A stretch of 64,000 nt of DNA from Bombella pollinis (GCF_026385485.1 NZ_JANIDX010000001.1:349707-413706), one strand, 5' to 3'; shown: positions 48,346 to 57,436, counted from the stretch's first letter. A program made the numbers and translations. Notes: a model not told the origin generated them from the letters alone.

Positions 48346-50382
48346 ATGGCTTTAGATGAGTTCTTATGCTTATACCGGCAAGGCTTTGCACGGGTTGCTG
48401 CATGTACAACGCCGATTGCGCTGGGCGAGCCTCATCATAACGCCATAGTGTTTCAGCAATGGTTAGAGCGGTGCCATGAGCAAGCGGTTGCGATTGCGGT
48501 TTTCCCAGAATTAGGGCTGACAGGCTATACGTTGGAGGATTTGTTCTTCCAGCAACTGATGTTAGAGCGCAGCCAAGAGGCTTTGTTAGCCTTGGTGGAG
48601 CGCACGGCTCACCTCATGAGCGTTGGCATTGTTGGGATGCCATTGCGTTGGGGGGATAGCCTCTATAATTGCGCGGTCATCTTTCATAAAGGCCGTATTT
48701 TGGGCGTTGTGCCGAAGATTATGCTCCCACGTTATCGCGAGTTTTACGAAGCACGGCATTTCACCAGCGGGGCGGGTTGTTCTGGTACGATCAGGCTTGG
48801 TACGCAAGAGGTGCCTTTTGGGGCCGATTTGCTTTTTGAGGCAGAGGATATTGCCGGTTTAACCCTCGGGGTGGAGATTTGTGAGGACCTCTGGGCACCG
48901 CAACCACCAAGCGGGGCTTTGGCGGTGGCTGGGGCGACCGTTATTGCGAATCTTTCTGCCTCTCCCGTAACGGTTGGGCGCGCCGAGCATCGCGCTTTAT
49001 TATGTGCTGCACAGTCTATGCGGACGAGTAGTGCGTATCTTTATGCCGCTGCCACGGTGGGGGAATCGACAACGGACCTCGCATGGGATGGGCAGCTTTT
49101 GATTTATGAGGCCGGGGAGTGCCTTGCCCAATCAGACCGTTTTGCCCCGAAAGGGGATATGGTGGTCGCTGATATAGACCTCGACCGTTTGCGGCAGGAG
49201 CGACTCCAGACGGGGTATTTCGCATCAACTCACGCGAAAAACTTTCGCCGGATTCGTTTTGCCGTAAATCCTCCTCTTCAGGATTGGGGGTTAAAGCGTG
49301 AGGTGCCACGCTTCCCCTTTGTGCCTTTGCGCCTTGCCTTATGTGAGCAAGATTGCCGGGAAGCATGGAATATTCAGGTCCATGCTTTGTGCCAGCGGTT
49401 AAAAGCCGCTCATGCCAAAACAATGATTATTGGCGTGTCAGGTGGGTTAGATAGTGCGCTGGCCCTCTTGGTGGCGGTCAAAGCGGCGGATTGTCTTGGC
49501 TGGGAGCGGACGCAAATTATCGCCCGGACCATGCCCGGCTTTGCCACAGGCGGCGAGTCCCTCGCGTTGGCGCATGGCTTGATGGAGAGTTTGGGTGTGC
49601 GTGCTGGAGAGCTGGATATCAGGCCGACCGCGCAGGCCATGTTGGCAGCGATTGATCACCCTTATGGGCGTGGCGAAGCTGTATATGACATTACCTTTGA
49701 GAATGTACAGGCAGGGTTAAGGACGGATTTTCTTTTCCGTCTAGCCAATCATCATCAAGGGTTGGTCATCGGTACGGGCGATATGTCCGAGCTAGCTTTG
49801 GGCTGGTGTACCTATGGAGTCGGTGACCAGATGGCTCATTATAATGTTAATGCGGGCCTGCCTAAGACGCTCATCCAGCATGTGATTCGCTGGGCCTCGG
49901 GTCATGATAAGAGCGTATCCCCGGCAGCGCGTGCGGTGTTGGAGTCGATTGTCGCAGCAGAGATTAGCCCAGAGCTTGTGCCGAATCAGGGGCAGGGTGT
50001 GCAAAGTACCCAACAAATGATTGGCCCATACGCGTTGCAAGATTTCACGCTTTATTATGTTCTGCGTTATGGATTCGCACCTAAGAAGATTGCCTTCTTG
50101 CAATTACATGCGTGGGGCGATGCAAAAAAGGGTGAGTGGCCCCTTAATTACCCAGAGCAAGACCGTATTGCTTATGATCTGCCAACAATCATCCATTGGA
50201 GTCGCGTTTTTCTAAAGCGATTCTTTGGCACAAGCCAATTTAAGCGGTCGGCCATGCCTAACGGCCCGAAAGTTGTTGCAGGGGGGAGCTTATCGCCTCG
50301 GGGCGATTGGCGCGCGCCATCGGACGGTACGGCGACTCTATGGTTGGCCGATTTGGATGACATCGAATCGTATAAACTGTGA
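48346..50382 (+). CDS. nadE: Glutamine-dependent NAD+ synthetase
   Basis: Final step of NAD synthesis, amidating deamido-NAD with glutamine-derived ammonia. The 678-aa two-domain enzyme has an N-terminal nitrilase-type glutaminase with the E-K-C triad (FPELGLTGY; VPKIMLPRYREFYEARHF; VEICEDLW). The C-terminal synthetase has the PP-loop VSGGLDSALAL and GTGDMSELALGWCTYG. It resembles the mycobacterial octameric type. I use ATG 48346 with GGGAGGG upstream; the open frame starts earlier inside dsbB. With nadD 9 kb away, two NAD pathway steps are in the window. Confidence 0.95.
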   Translation: MALDEFLCLYRQGFARVAACTTPIALGEPHHNAIVFQQWLERCHEQAVAIAVFPELGLTGYTLEDLFFQQLMLERSQEALLALVERTAHLMSVGIVGMPLRWGDSLYNCAVIFHKGRILGVVPKIMLPRYREFYEARHFTSGAGCSGTIRLGTQEVPFGADLLFEAEDIAGLTLGVEICEDLWAPQPPSGALAVAGATVIANLSASPVTVGRAEHRALLCAAQSMRTSSAYLYAAATVGESTTDLAWDGQLLIYEAGECLAQSDRFAPKGDMVVADIDLDRLRQERLQTGYFASTHAKNFRRIRFAVNPPLQDWGLKREVPRFPFVPLRLALCEQDCREAWNIQVHALCQRLKAAHAKTMIIGVSGGLDSALALLVAVKAADCLGWERTQIIARTMPGFATGGESLALAHGLMESLGVRAGELDIRPTAQAMLAAIDHPYGRGEAVYDITFENVQAGLRTDFLFRLANHHQGLVIGTGDMSELALGWCTYGVGDQMAHYNVNAGLPKTLIQHVIRWASGHDKSVSPAARAVLESIVAAEISPELVPNQGQGVQSTQQMIGPYALQDFTLYYVLRYGFAPKKIAFLQLHAWGDAKKGEWPLNYPEQDRIAYDLPTIIHWSRVFLKRFFGTSQFKRSAMPNGPKVVAGGSLSPRGDWRAPSDGTATLWLADLDDIESYKL

Positions 50383-50978
50383 GATGACAATTCCTTATAA
50401 GGGGGTTCTGCGAAGGCAGGGTCGTGATAACTGTGCGCCCCTTATTTGAGCGATGATGCAGAAATCATTATGATAAAGTTAATTTTTTTGTGTGGCCATA
50501 TAATGCCGCAAGGATAGTCATACAAAAAATCTACTAAAATAAAGAGAAAATAATTTTCTTTATCTGGAAATAAATAAGATTTATTTTTATCAAACAAATA
50601 TATAAGAAAATTTTTTTGTTATTCCTCTCTATCGTTTCAGTATATTTGTGTGATTTCTATCAAAAATGTATCAAAAAATTGCGTATACATTCTCATTATC
50701 AATTTTGAAATCGAATAGAAATTACACACAAAACATTTGTAAGCCATTGGTTAATCTGTTATCTGTTGTTAACAGGTTGCGGGTCATTTCGACCTAATTC
50801 CGACAGCGTCTCTTAGGAGGGGCCCTTTGTAGGTTGCCATAAAGTTTTCTCACTTCTGACGTGAGGGAGCCACGAAGGTAGTTAATCTTCTCTCTGTCAT
50901 CAGAGGGCAAGAAGGGGCCGGAATAAGAGCAGCTTGTCAGTTTGGGTCGTATGATTATGTTGTGTAAGGTGTAGTCTC
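50383..50978. other. AT-rich 596-base intergenic region with structured leader
   Basis: No gene is visible. Bases 50460-50720 are strongly AT-rich and hold perfect palindromes: AGAAAAT-A-ATTTTCT (50545-50559), AAATAAAT-AAG-ATTTATTT (50568-50586), and AATGTAT...ATACATT (50665-50691). From about 50760 composition returns to normal and several hairpins follow: CTCAC...GTGAG (50850-50866) and CTCTG-TCAT-CAGAG (50893-50906). The palindromes suggest regulator sites; the second half looks like a structured 5' leader of the RTX-like gene. I found no cluster of DnaA boxes, so it is not a convincing replication origin. Confidence 0.6.
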
Positions 50979-51839
50979 TTGGCAATTCCAACAGTATCAG
51001 GTTTGCGGCAACAGTATTTCTTTGGGCTTCCTAGTCAGGGGGCGCAGGATCTCAGTGCTTTATTTGCAAACTCCTTCCAGTCGCTAATGAACCGTTCCGG
51101 TTTTGACGATGACGAAGGTGGGATGTCATCCCTCTCCTCTGGTGTGGGTAATGACGGACTTGACCTTCGGCAGTCTTTGGATTCCGATGACGATTCTCAG
51201 GCAAGTTTTCTTGGCGGGCAGGATACAATTTCTGCTGCAGGAGATGGGACCAACGGGAGCTCTAGCCAGCTTTCTCTCGGGGGGACGCTAAGCTTCCTCG
51301 GTGGTGTTGGCTCCGGGACGCGTTCGGTCGGGGATAATGCCACCATCTTTGGCACCGCTAATAGCGTGTATCATTACGCTCAGCAGGCAACGGATGGGAG
51401 CAGCGTGTTCCGTCCAGAATTTTATGGGGCAGCACCGGGCGCAGATAATATTCTGTTTGATGCTTCGAACTCCCATCAGTCTTTGGATGCGCTTGCTGGC
51501 CTTGGGGACACCATCAAAGGTGGTGATGCCTCTGATACGATTTCGGTTCAGAACACGGTTGACGGGACCAATGCTGGCGCGACATTAAGCGGCGGTAGTG
51601 GGTCTGCTAATCTCTTCCAGTTCCTGAATAATAAGGGCGGGCATTATACCATCGCCGATTTCGGGAAGGCTGCAGGCAATCAGGTTGGGCTTAAAGCAAC
51701 TCAGCAGGAGATTGGTCAGATGCTTGAGCATCAGTCAATCACTGGTGGTAATGTGACGGTTGATTTGCCAAACGACCAAGGTCAGATTACCTTCTTGGAC
51801 CAACAGCAGTTGCATCCTAAAGATTTCCATAGCTTCTAA
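50979..51839 (+). CDS. RTX-like putative type I secreted protein
   Basis: A 286-aa acidic, Gly/Ser/Asp-rich protein without an N-terminal signal, Cys or Met-rich regions. The C-terminal 90 residues look like the end of RTX-type type I secretion substrates: GGDASDTISVQ, LSGGSGSANLFQFL, GGHYTIADFGKAAGNQVGL, QITFLDQQQLHPKDFHSF. Classic GGxGxDxUx tandem repeats are absent, so calcium binding is doubtful; DDDEGG and LDSDDDSQ acidic clusters occur in the N-terminal third. TTG start has AAGGTG 8 bases upstream. No secretion genes are nearby. Adhesin or surface protein is a guess; function unknown. Confidence 0.6.
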   Translation: MAIPTVSGLRQQYFFGLPSQGAQDLSALFANSFQSLMNRSGFDDDEGGMSSLSSGVGNDGLDLRQSLDSDDDSQASFLGGQDTISAAGDGTNGSSSQLSLGGTLSFLGGVGSGTRSVGDNATIFGTANSVYHYAQQATDGSSVFRPEFYGAAPGADNILFDASNSHQSLDALAGLGDTIKGGDASDTISVQNTVDGTNAGATLSGGSGSANLFQFLNNKGGHYTIADFGKAAGNQVGLKATQQEIGQMLEHQSITGGNVTVDLPNDQGQITFLDQQQLHPKDFHSF

Positions 51840-51846
51840 TAGATAC

Positions 51847-51874
51847 TCACCCCTCTTCGGAGGGGTGATTTTTT
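51847..51874 (+). terminator. Terminator after the RTX-like gene
   Basis: TCACCCCTC-TTCG-GAGGGGTGA with a UUCG tetraloop, followed by TTTTTT. Confidence 0.92.
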
Positions 51875-51903
51875 ATGAGCTGTATACAGAGCGTACAAGA
51901 ATG

Positions 51904-51928
51904 CCGTCCCGATGGGGCGGTATTTTTT
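51904..51928 (+). terminator. Second terminator 30 bases downstream
   Basis: CCGTCCC-GAT-GGGGCGG (one G-T pair) followed by TATTTTTTA. It is in tandem with the one at 51847, protecting the convergent tRNA-Gln from read-through. Confidence 0.7.
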
Positions 51929-51951
51929 ATCTTAATTTTTGGGAGAGTCAT

Positions 51952-52026
51952 TGGCTGGGGCGGGAGGATTCGAACCTCCGCATGGCGGAATCAAAATCCG
52001 CTGCCTTACCGCTTGGCTACGCCCCA
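51952..52026 (-). tRNA. tRNA-Gln (anticodon TTG)
   Basis: On the minus strand the acceptor TGGGGCG pairs with CGCCCCA. The D arm has AGCCAAGCGGTAAGGC, and the anticodon stem GCGGA/TCCGC holds the loop TTTTGAT. The T arm is GGAGGTTCGAATCCTCC, and the discriminator G and CCA are encoded. The anticodon TTG reads CAA/CAG. Confidence 0.95.
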
Positions 52027-52097
52027 ACGCTGGCTCCTTAATATCCCGAACAGACGAATGGGTAAAGGGTGCGTAAGCGTTTTTTTTACATAAGATG

Positions 52098-52760
52098 TTA
52101 TAAAATCTCGTCCTCATCTTTGGGGGCGACATAGTCGGGCAGTCCGCCTTCATCCTGTAAGGGAGAATCGGAGAGGTGATGAGAGGATGCCGCTTTGAGC
52201 AAACCCAGCCGCTCCGCACGAGTAAGGGCTTGGTCAAGTGTTTGCATGGTCGTAGTGAGGTCTGGTGAGCTGTCTTTCTCCCAACTGACAATGGTACGCG
52301 ACCATAAGGCGAGCAGAGCATTTTGGCGGATGATGCCTCCCAAGCCGCGACACTCTAGCCCGGCTGCATCGGCAATCCAGCGTAGGCTTTCCATTGTCGT
52401 TGCAGCGAGGAAGGCCGCTAGGGCTGGGTCACGGGGGAGAGTGTGCATGACAGCGCATAGTCCTGCACGATAATCTTGCATTGCATCAAAGCGGCGCATG
52501 AGGAGGTCAAAAAGCCGCTCGCGCACGGTGGTGCCATAGCGTTCCCCACAGAGGGCCGCTTCATCAATGTGGCGATTCAGGTGTAATAAAATCATCGCTT
52601 TAAAGGGGAAGCGTTGGCGTACACGGGCGAGGGGCAAGCCTGCTTCGCGCGCTGCCTCTACGAGGGAGGTACGCTGCCAACCATGCTGCTGAGCAAGCTG
52701 TAACGTGGCATCAATCATCGCCCTGTCAAAAGAAGGGTCGTGGGGGGAATTGGTCATCAT
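52098..52760 (-). CDS. TetR-like or COQ9-like helical protein
   Basis: A 220-aa all-helical protein. The N-terminus has a TetR-type helix-turn-helix look (AMIDATLQLAQQHGWQRTSLVEAAREAGLPLARVRQRFP). The C-terminal part (VRERLFDLLMRRFDAM, LALWSRTIVSWEKDSSPD) resembles both TetR ligand domains and COQ9 proteins of ubiquinone synthesis. The neighbours are proC and ubiK (ubiquinone accessory factor), which makes the COQ9 reading worth considering; regulators in this position are also common in alphaproteobacteria. The acidic C-terminus ends at DEDEIL. Not resolved. Confidence 0.6.
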   Translation of the reverse strand: MMTNSPHDPSFDRAMIDATLQLAQQHGWQRTSLVEAAREAGLPLARVRQRFPFKAMILLHLNRHIDEAALCGERYGTTVRERLFDLLMRRFDAMQDYRAGLCAVMHTLPRDPALAAFLAATTMESLRWIADAAGLECRGLGGIIRQNALLALWSRTIVSWEKDSSPDLTTTMQTLDQALTRAERLGLLKAASSHHLSDSPLQDEGGLPDYVAPKDEDEIL

Positions 52761-52832
52761 TATGCGTTTTATGCCTAAGCGTGTGAGATGGACCGATAGA
52801 GCGGGTTATGTTCCACCGGTCCGATGGGATGG

Positions 52833-53645
52833 TTAATCATCAAGCTCGCGTGAGCGTTTAATCGCAGCTTTGGCCGCTTCAGGGATGAGGCGTGGCCAAT
52901 GTTCTTCCTTCATAAAGACGCTCAAAGCCGCAGCGGTTGTGCCGTTGGGGCTGGTGACGTTTTTGCGGAGTGTTTCTGCATCTTCAGGAAGTTCATGGAG
53001 CATCTTGCCAACACCATAAATCATGCCACGGACAAGAGCGCGTGAAGCATGAGCGTCTAAGCCGAAATCTTGCCCGACTTTCTCCAGCAATTCAGCAAGG
53101 TAGAATACATAAGCCGGGGCAGAGCCAGCAATGGCAATGACGGTACGGAGGTCCTCCTCATGCGGGACGGAAACAACGGTACCTACTTGTTCCATCAAGC
53201 GGATGGCGAGGTCCTTTTGCGCTTGGCTGACATGGGGGGAGGCATAAAGCCCCGTTGCCCCGGCCCCAACGCAGGATGGCGTATTGGGCATGGTGCGGAT
53301 GACAGGCATATCCGCACGGCCACACCAGCTTGCTAGTTTTTCGCAGCTCTTACCAGCCATGACAGAGAGGAGAGCTGTATGATTCATCCGCTCGCCCAAA
53401 ACGGTTTTAAGGGATGAGAGCATCGCCTCTGCCCCCGCAGGTTTAACGGCCAGCACGATAATATCGGGTTTTACGTCAGGCGTAATCTCCTCTGGCGTGC
53501 GGAAGATGGTGCATCCTGCCGGGGCGTCTTGGAGCTTACGGTCTAGGATAAAGATGCGCGGCGGGGTTGGGCTGCTTACCCACCCACGCATAAGGGCCCC
53601 GCCCATTTTGCCGCAACCAACGAGAAGAAGTGTAGGGATGGTCAT
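52833..53645 (-). CDS. proC: Pyrroline-5-carboxylate reductase
   Basis: Last step of proline synthesis, NAD(P)H-dependent. The 270-aa protein has the N-terminal Rossmann motif LVGCGKMGGALMRGW, the VIRTMPNTPSCVGAGATGLY segment, and the C-terminal signature ENV-like block reading LRKNVTSPNGTTAAALSVF. Length is normal. It is 20 bases downstream of ubiK on the same strand and upstream of the TetR/COQ9-like gene. Confidence 0.95.
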   Translation of the reverse strand: MTIPTLLLVGCGKMGGALMRGWVSSPTPPRIFILDRKLQDAPAGCTIFRTPEEITPDVKPDIIVLAVKPAGAEAMLSSLKTVLGERMNHTALLSVMAGKSCEKLASWCGRADMPVIRTMPNTPSCVGAGATGLYASPHVSQAQKDLAIRLMEQVGTVVSVPHEEDLRTVIAIAGSAPAYVFYLAELLEKVGQDFGLDAHASRALVRGMIYGVGKMLHELPEDAETLRKNVTSPNGTTAAALSVFMKEEHWPRLIPEAAKAAIKRSRELDD

Positions 53646-53665
53646 GAGGAAACTCCAAAAAGGGA

Positions 53666-53950
53666 TTAACGCTGTGAGGAAGGAGCAGTAAGGCTTTGCT
53701 CTAGCTCGTCTAAACGGGCTTCTAGCGCAGCGAGGCGATGCTCGGCCTTTTCTTGAGCGAGGCGAGCGTGGCTTGCCATCTCTTGCACGGCCTCAAACTC
53801 ATCACGGCGGACAAGATGAAGGGAGAAAAGAATCTCGTTAATCTGGCTGCGAATAAGCGTATGAATCTCCTCGCGTACACCAGTCGCGGCAGAGAACGCC
53901 GTTCCAGCAAAGCCGGCTATATCATCGAAGAAACGGGGGCGTATGGCCAT
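53666..53950 (-). CDS. ubiK: UbiK-family accessory factor (BMFP)
   Basis: A 94-aa protein with an N-terminal amphipathic region (RFFDDIAGFAGTAFSAATGVREEI) and a C-terminal coiled coil (EKAEHRLAALEARLDELEQSL), the layout of BMFP/UbiK. UbiK aids ubiquinone assembly in enterobacteria; BMFP of Brucella is a membrane-fusogenic trimer. VRRDEFEAVQEMA is the conserved junction. It is close to proC and divergent from hldD. Confidence 0.85.
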   Translation of the reverse strand: MAIRPRFFDDIAGFAGTAFSAATGVREEIHTLIRSQINEILFSLHLVRRDEFEAVQEMASHARLAQEKAEHRLAALEARLDELEQSLTAPSSQR

Positions 53951-54102
53951 ATTATTAACTCCTTTATAGGTGGTCTTCCAAAACGGACCTATCTGTCTGC
54001 CGCAATTCTTTCAGAAGCAAAGGTAGGTCTGTCAACCAATTCTCCCTCATTTCTGTGCGTTCTTATGTTGGATACTGCTTTCTACCAGACTATACAGGAA
54101 GA

Positions 54103-55083
54103 ATGATTATCGTCACCGGTGGAGCCGGATTTATTGGGTCTTGTCTGCATCACGCTCTGTTTCAGCAGGGGCGGCGGACTGTTATTGTGGATTATCTTCA
54201 CGACCAAGGGAAGTGGCGTAACCTTGCCACGCATCCCCCTCATCTTATCGTGCCGCCAGAGGGCTTAACGGCGTTTTTGGCAGAGGCGAAGGGGGTGGAG
54301 GCTGTCATTCATATGGGGGCCATTAGCGAGACTACAGCGCGGGATGGTGACCTTGTATGGCAGAGTAATGTTGCCCTCTCTCAGCAGCTATGGCGATGGT
54401 GTGCAGAGCAGGAGGTCCCATTTCTCTACGCGTCTTCCGCAGCGACCTATGGCGCGGCAGACCAACCCGCCCTCTTTCAAGATGGGTTGGAGTCTATCGA
54501 GGCGCTCCAACCACTCAATTTATATGGCTGGTCTAAGCACGCGTTCGACCTCTGGGTAAAGCGGACGATAGAGGCGGGCGAGCCTACTCCCCCGCAATGG
54601 GCGGGGTTGAAGTTCTTTAACGTCTATGGGCCGAATGAATATCATAAAGGGCGGATGATTTCGGTCATTAAGGTAAAATATGATGAGCTCATGGCTGGCA
54701 ACCCTGTGCGGCTCTTTCAATCAGATAAACCCGGCTTAGCCGATGGCGAGCAGAAGCGGGATTTCATCTGGGTTGGGGATGTGGTGAAGGTGCTGCTCTG
54801 GCTGTTGGAGCATCCTACAGTCAGTGGGTTGTTTAACTGCGGGACAGGGCAGGCACGCTCTTATGAATCCCTTGCGCGGGCTGTATGCGATGCGGCAGGG
54901 AAAAGGGTAAATATCGAGTATATTCCTATGCCAGAAAGCTTACAGGGGCAGTATCAATCCTTTACGCAGGCGGATATGAAGGCACTGCGTAAAGCGGGGT
55001 ATGATGCACCCTTTACCAGCTTAGAAGATGGTATCCGCTTTTATATTAAAGATTATCTGGCATCAGGAAGGCCGTATTTGTGA
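54103..55083 (+). CDS. hldD: ADP-L-glycero-D-manno-heptose 6-epimerase
   Basis: NADP-dependent epimerase that makes the heptose donor for the LPS inner core. The 326-aa SDR-type protein has VTGGAGFIGSCLHHALFQ, the HldD-specific VIHMGAISETTARDGD, the catalytic YGWSKHAFD (YxxxK) and the substrate segment FFNVYGPNEYHKGRMISV. I use the ATG at 54103 with AGGAA upstream; the frame is open further 5'. lgt starts within its stop codon (GTGA overlap). Confidence 0.92.
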   Translation: MIIVTGGAGFIGSCLHHALFQQGRRTVIVDYLHDQGKWRNLATHPPHLIVPPEGLTAFLAEAKGVEAVIHMGAISETTARDGDLVWQSNVALSQQLWRWCAEQEVPFLYASSAATYGAADQPALFQDGLESIEALQPLNLYGWSKHAFDLWVKRTIEAGEPTPPQWAGLKFFNVYGPNEYHKGRMISVIKVKYDELMAGNPVRLFQSDKPGLADGEQKRDFIWVGDVVKVLLWLLEHPTVSGLFNCGTGQARSYESLARAVCDAAGKRVNIEYIPMPESLQGQYQSFTQADMKALRKAGYDAPFTSLEDGIRFYIKDYLASGRPYL

Positions 55084-55907
55084 CACAACCGCTTATCTTT
55101 CCGGGGTTGGACCCGGTGGCGTTTCATCTAGGGCCATTGGTGGTCCGTTGGTATGCGCTTGCTTATATAACGGCATTTCTCATAGCCCTGCCTATCGCAC
55201 GGAAGTTGGTTCAATTAGGGCCGAAGGTTGCTACTCGTCTCGCTGTGGATGACTTTCTCGTCTATGCCGTGCTTGGCGTATTGGTGGGGGGGCGTTTAGG
55301 CTATGTCCTTTTTTATCGTCCTCTTTTCTTCCTAGCTCATCCGTTGCAGATGTTTGCAACATGGCGGGGCGGTATGTCCTTTCATGGTGGGGCAGCAGGG
55401 GTCATTATCGCGCTGGCTTGGTTTACGTGGCGGCGGCGTCTGAACTTCCTTGCCTTTGCGGACCGGATTGTCGTGGTGGTGCCTATTGGGTTGGGGCTAG
55501 GCCGTTGTGCTAATTTCATCAATGGGGAATTATGGGGCCGGCCTGTAGTCCATGCGGTGCCATGGGCGATGATTTTCCCAGCCGTTGGGCCAGAGCCGCG
55601 CCATCCTTCTGAGTTATATGAGGCCCTAACAGAGGGGCTTTTATTATTCATCATTATGTTGATGGCCGTGGGGCGGCCTGTTTTGCGGGCGCGGGCGGGC
55701 TTTCTCTCTGGCTTGTTCCTTTTTGGCTATGCGTTCGCACGCGCCTTTTGTGAGCTGTTCCGCCAGCCTGATGATAATATCGGCTTCCTTGCTGGGGGCA
55801 CCACAATGGGGCAGTTGCTCTGTGTGCCTATGGCCATCGCGGGGATTGCGCTGATGGTCTATGCCTTCCGCCGTCCTGCGCGGGAGCGTGATTGGGTAAC
55901 GTCATGA
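55080..55907 (+). CDS. lgt: Prolipoprotein diacylglyceryl transferase
   Basis: Adds diacylglycerol to the lipobox cysteine of prolipoproteins; an inner-membrane enzyme. The 275-aa polytopic protein has the active-site region YITAFLIALPIAR, the signature GGRLGYVLFYRPLFF, MSFHGGAAGVIIAL and the Lgt motif GLGRCANFINGELWGRP. GTG start overlaps hldD by 4 bases, and the stop overlaps the pgeF start. Its substrates in this window include the PqiC-like lipoprotein. Confidence 0.95.
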   Translation: MTQPLIFPGLDPVAFHLGPLVVRWYALAYITAFLIALPIARKLVQLGPKVATRLAVDDFLVYAVLGVLVGGRLGYVLFYRPLFFLAHPLQMFATWRGGMSFHGGAAGVIIALAWFTWRRRLNFLAFADRIVVVVPIGLGLGRCANFINGELWGRPVVHAVPWAMIFPAVGPEPRHPSELYEALTEGLLLFIIMLMAVGRPVLRARAGFLSGLFLFGYAFARAFCELFRQPDDNIGFLAGGTTMGQLLCVPMAIAGIALMVYAFRRPARERDWVTS

Positions 55908-56686
55908 GTTTGCCGCCGGTCATTCATTCATCTTTATTGCCTGTCCCGCATGGCTTTTGCTTGCGGCAAGGCGGTGTGTCACGCGCGCCTTATGAGAGTT
56001 TGAATGGCGGGGTCAATACGCAGGATGACCCTACTTATGTGCAGGAAAATAGACGGCGTATTGCCGCACTTGTAGGGGTGGAGGAGGTGCATCTCGCCGC
56101 CCTCCAACAAGTGCATGGAGCAGAGGTCGTGACGTTGCGAGGCTCTGAAGATGTGCCGTCCTTCTCTTGTGGTGCTTTGCCAGAAGGGGACGGCCTGGTG
56201 ACGGACTGCCCCACCATTGCACTAGGGATTGCCACAGCAGATTGCGCGCCTGTGTTATTTGCCTCGCATGATGGGCGTGTTGTTGGGGCTGCTCATGCGG
56301 GGTGGCGCGGGGCTGTAGCCGGTGTGTTGGAAGCTACGGTACAGCAGATGCGCGCTTTGGGGGCCGAGGGGATTCGCGCCGTGATTGGTCCGTGCATTGC
56401 GCCTGCTTCTTACGAGGTCGGTGAGGATATGCGGTGCGCTGTATTGGCTCATGAGTCCTCTGGGGAGAGGTTCTTTACACCGGCTGCACGCACTGGGCAT
56501 TACCAGTTCGACCTTCCCGCATTTTGTCGTGCGCGGTTAGAGGCTCTTCATGTGCGCGCAGAGTGGGTAGGGCGTGATACCGCAGCGGAATCATGCTTCT
56601 TCAGCCATCGCCGAGCTACGCTGAGAGGTGATGGGCGGACAGGGCGGCAGCTTTCTATTATTCGAGCAATTACACCATCATCGTGA
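55904..56686 (+). CDS. pgeF: Peptidoglycan editing factor PgeF (laccase-domain)
   Basis: A 260-aa DUF152/YfiH protein. In E. coli it removes mis-incorporated amino acids from peptidoglycan precursors; older annotation calls it polyphenol oxidase. Zinc/copper ligands are in LQQVHGAEVV, TADCAPVLFAS, and VGAAHAGWRGAVAGVLEATV, with the catalytic Cys in IGPCIAPASYEVG. ATGA overlap with lgt indicates one operon hldD-lgt-pgeF dealing with the envelope. Confidence 0.9.
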   Translation: MSLPPVIHSSLLPVPHGFCLRQGGVSRAPYESLNGGVNTQDDPTYVQENRRRIAALVGVEEVHLAALQQVHGAEVVTLRGSEDVPSFSCGALPEGDGLVTDCPTIALGIATADCAPVLFASHDGRVVGAAHAGWRGAVAGVLEATVQQMRALGAEGIRAVIGPCIAPASYEVGEDMRCAVLAHESSGERFFTPAARTGHYQFDLPAFCRARLEALHVRAEWVGRDTAAESCFFSHRRATLRGDGRTGRQLSIIRAITPSS

Positions 56687-56791
56687 TAAAAAAATTGTCT
56701 TTTACGTGTTTTTCGGTTAGGGCAGAGCAGCCGTAGGCACCCCTGGAGGCCGTACGGTTATATTCATTTTTAGAACGCAGGAGCGTATAAC

Positions 56792-57421
56792 GTGGCGAAA
56801 ATAACGACACTGGAGATCTCCCAGCGCGCCAAAGCAGGTAAGGGGGCAGCGCGCGCTACACGACGTGAAGGGCTCGTCCCTGGCGTGGTATATGGTGGTA
56901 AGAAGGAGCCGGCCCTCGTCTCCATCGACCCCCGCATCATCATGAAGGAGCTGCATCGCGGTAGCTGGCAGTCTCGCCTTTATCAGTTCAATATTGGTGG
57001 TGAGCAAGTTCACGCGCTGATTCGTGATATTCAGTTCCATCCGGTGTCTGATGCGCCGATTCATATCGACTTCCTGCGTTTGGTCCCCGGCCAGAGCGTG
57101 CATGTGCAGGTTGGCATCACCTTTACCGGTGAGGAAGACGCCCCCGGCATTAGGCGCGGCGGTGTGCTGAACATTGCTCGTCACTCTGTGGATGTGGAAG
57201 TGCCTGTTGAGAATATTCCAGAGCATTTCACTGTGGACCTCAGCAAGCTAGACATCAACGACAATGTGCGTTGGGATGACCTCCAAGGCACGGAGCATGC
57301 AACACCAACGCTGCATATCCCCAACTTTGTGATTGCCTCTATCGCTCCGCCAACAGTGGAGGAGGAGCCTGAGGCCGGTGCTGAGGCTGAAGGCGCAGCG
57401 GCTCCTGCTGAGTCCAAATAA
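56792..57421 (+). CDS. rplY: 50S ribosomal protein L25 (general stress protein Ctc type)
   Basis: A 209-aa protein binding 5S rRNA. The L25 N-terminal domain starts TTLEISQRAKAGKGAARATRR and has EGLVPGVVYGG. The C-terminal TL5/Ctc domain follows (VDVEVPVENIPEHFTVDL) and the tail is acidic (EEEPEAGAEAEGAAAPAE). GTG start with AGGAG 8 bases before. The short gap 56687-56791 contains the probable promoter. pth follows after 15 bases, the common rplY-pth-ychF order. Confidence 0.95.
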   Translation: MAKITTLEISQRAKAGKGAARATRREGLVPGVVYGGKKEPALVSIDPRIIMKELHRGSWQSRLYQFNIGGEQVHALIRDIQFHPVSDAPIHIDFLRLVPGQSVHVQVGITFTGEEDAPGIRRGGVLNIARHSVDVEVPVENIPEHFTVDLSKLDINDNVRWDDLQGTEHATPTLHIPNFVIASIAPPTVEEEPEAGAEAEGAAAPAESK

Positions 57422-57436
57422 AGAGGTTATGCGGTT

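Noticed and set aside
50460..50760. AT-rich region considered as oriC
   Set aside because: No cluster of DnaA boxes; palindromes and the downstream leader fit regulation of the RTX-like gene better.
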